From NCBI GenBank assembly GCA_017508895.1, contig JAFWRA010000057.1:1-33711 (forward strand): 33,711 bases of DNA. Direction: 5' to 3'. The translations under genes and the position numbers were made by a program. The notes under the pieces are model-generated. The model was given only the letters and a program-made list of their open reading frames with translations. It made no database searches and was not told the DNA's origin. The stretch is from Bacteroidales bacterium (GTDB lineage Bacteria > Bacteroidota > Bacteroidia > Bacteroidales > F082). This document shows, piece by piece, positions 33,145 to 33,711 of the stretch; position 1 is the stretch's first letter, and each line of letters begins with the position of its first letter.

Positions 33145-33711
33145 TTAGGCTTCTGCAGGAGCTTCAGCTTCGGCGGCTGGGGCTTCCTCAGCGGGAGCTT
33201 CAGCGGCAGCGGCCTCAGCGGCGGCTTCGGCTTCAGCAGCCTTCTTGGCTTCCATTTCAGCGAGTCTCTTCTTGGCGAGCTCGGCAGCGCGAGCCTCGTT
33301 GACTTGCTTCTCGGCTTCCAGACGGGTCTTCTTCTCGCCACGGGCCTTCTCTTCGTCAGCCTTCACGATGTTGGCGTTGCGGGCTTCCTTCTCCTTCATC
33401 CAGTTCTGGAACTTGATTTCAGCTTGTTCCTCAGTCATAGCGCCTTTCTGGACACCACGCATCAGGTGATACTTCATCATGACGCCGGTCTTGCTGAGCA
33501 GTGAACGAGCAGTGTCGGTGGGCTGAGCGCCAACGCTGTACCAATACAGGGCTCTGTCGAACTTGATGTTGATCTGAGCGGGGTTGGTGAGCGGGTTGTA
33601 GGTGCCTAATTTCTCAATGAATTTACCATCACGTGGTGAGCGAGAGTCGGCAACTACGATGTGATAGAAGGGTTGACCCTTCTTGCCATGTCTTTGCAAT
33701 CTAATTTTTGC
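33145..33711 (-). CDS. rpsP: 30S ribosomal protein S16, start cut off by the window edge
   Basis: It is a structural protein of the small ribosomal subunit. The frame is open to the right edge and begins [20 protein letters not shown]. The usual start is [11 protein letters not shown] or similar, so only one or a few codons are missing. The S16 core ends near residue 90 ([20 protein letters not shown]). The remaining 95 or so residues are a charged helix followed by an Ala/Glu/Pro-rich acidic tail ([19 protein letters not shown]), far longer than E. coli S16 (82 aa). I recall similar tails in other Bacteroidetes S16 proteins. A strong terminator follows. Confidence 0.95.
   Translation of the reverse strand, partial: AKIRLQRHGKKGQPFYHIVVADSRSPRDGKFIEKLGTYNPLTNPAQINIKFDRALYWYSVGAQPTDTARSLLSKTGVMMKYHLMRGVQKGAMTEEQAEIKFQNWMKEKEARNANIVKADEEKARGEKKTRLEAEKQVNEARAAELAKKRLAEMEAKKAAEAEAAAEAAAAEAPAEEAPAAEAEAPAEA

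Overview
The window reads as chromosomal DNA of a Bacteroidota member, most likely order Bacteroidales. Four things point there. Many genes are preceded by the Bacteroidetes primary-sigma -7 box TAnnTTTG, several with a TTG about 18-21 bases upstream. Most genes lack Shine-Dalgarno sequences. Several predicted lipoproteins belong to Bacteroidetes-type FKBP families. One secreted protein ends in a type IX secretion (Por) sorting domain. I see no CRISPR array, prophage, transposase or tRNA gene. Most of the window looks like core genome.

Layout: 1-219 carries a strong minus-strand promoter with an rRNA-type leader, pointing out of the left edge, probably for an rRNA operon. 220-1962 holds an AlbA_2-type protein (-), an AT-rich gap with a long inverted repeat, and a small XRE regulator (+). 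2042-10316 is one long plus-strand cluster: a DHH/DHHA1 phosphoesterase, four consecutive FKBP-type lipoproteins built from 1, 2, 2 and 3 FKBP-like units, ParC, and an unknown lipoprotein. 10415-12033 is folP-cdaA (-). 12169-23542 runs on the plus strand: an AAA ATPase, a DUF1599 protein, a DoxX/MauE-like membrane protein, an Opp/Dpp-type permease, an acyl-ACP thioesterase, tpiA, prmA and a secreted protein of about 1556 residues with no recognised domain. dnaN (+) follows and ends in a palindromic repeat and a terminator. 24894-28896 (-) holds a GH27 alpha-galactosidase, a DUF6263-like secreted protein and ATP-type pckA. 29059-31728 (+) is a three-module cleaved-adhesin protein with a T9SS tail. 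31780-33711 (-) holds a LuxR-type regulator with a degenerate receiver, a RIC-like hemerythrin protein that overlaps it, and the 5'-truncated rpsP.

How the genes connect: CdaA makes c-di-AMP, and the DHH/DHHA1 protein is a plausible enzyme for breaking down it or its products. The FKBP lipoproteins are likely periplasmic folding factors, only one of which keeps the full textbook active site. The hemerythrin and degenerate response regulator look like a two-gene sensing unit. Thioesterase, tpiA, pckA, folP, parC, dnaN, prmA and rpsP are housekeeping. The least explained items are the giant secreted protein, the FKBP array and the hemerythrin/pseudo-receiver pair.
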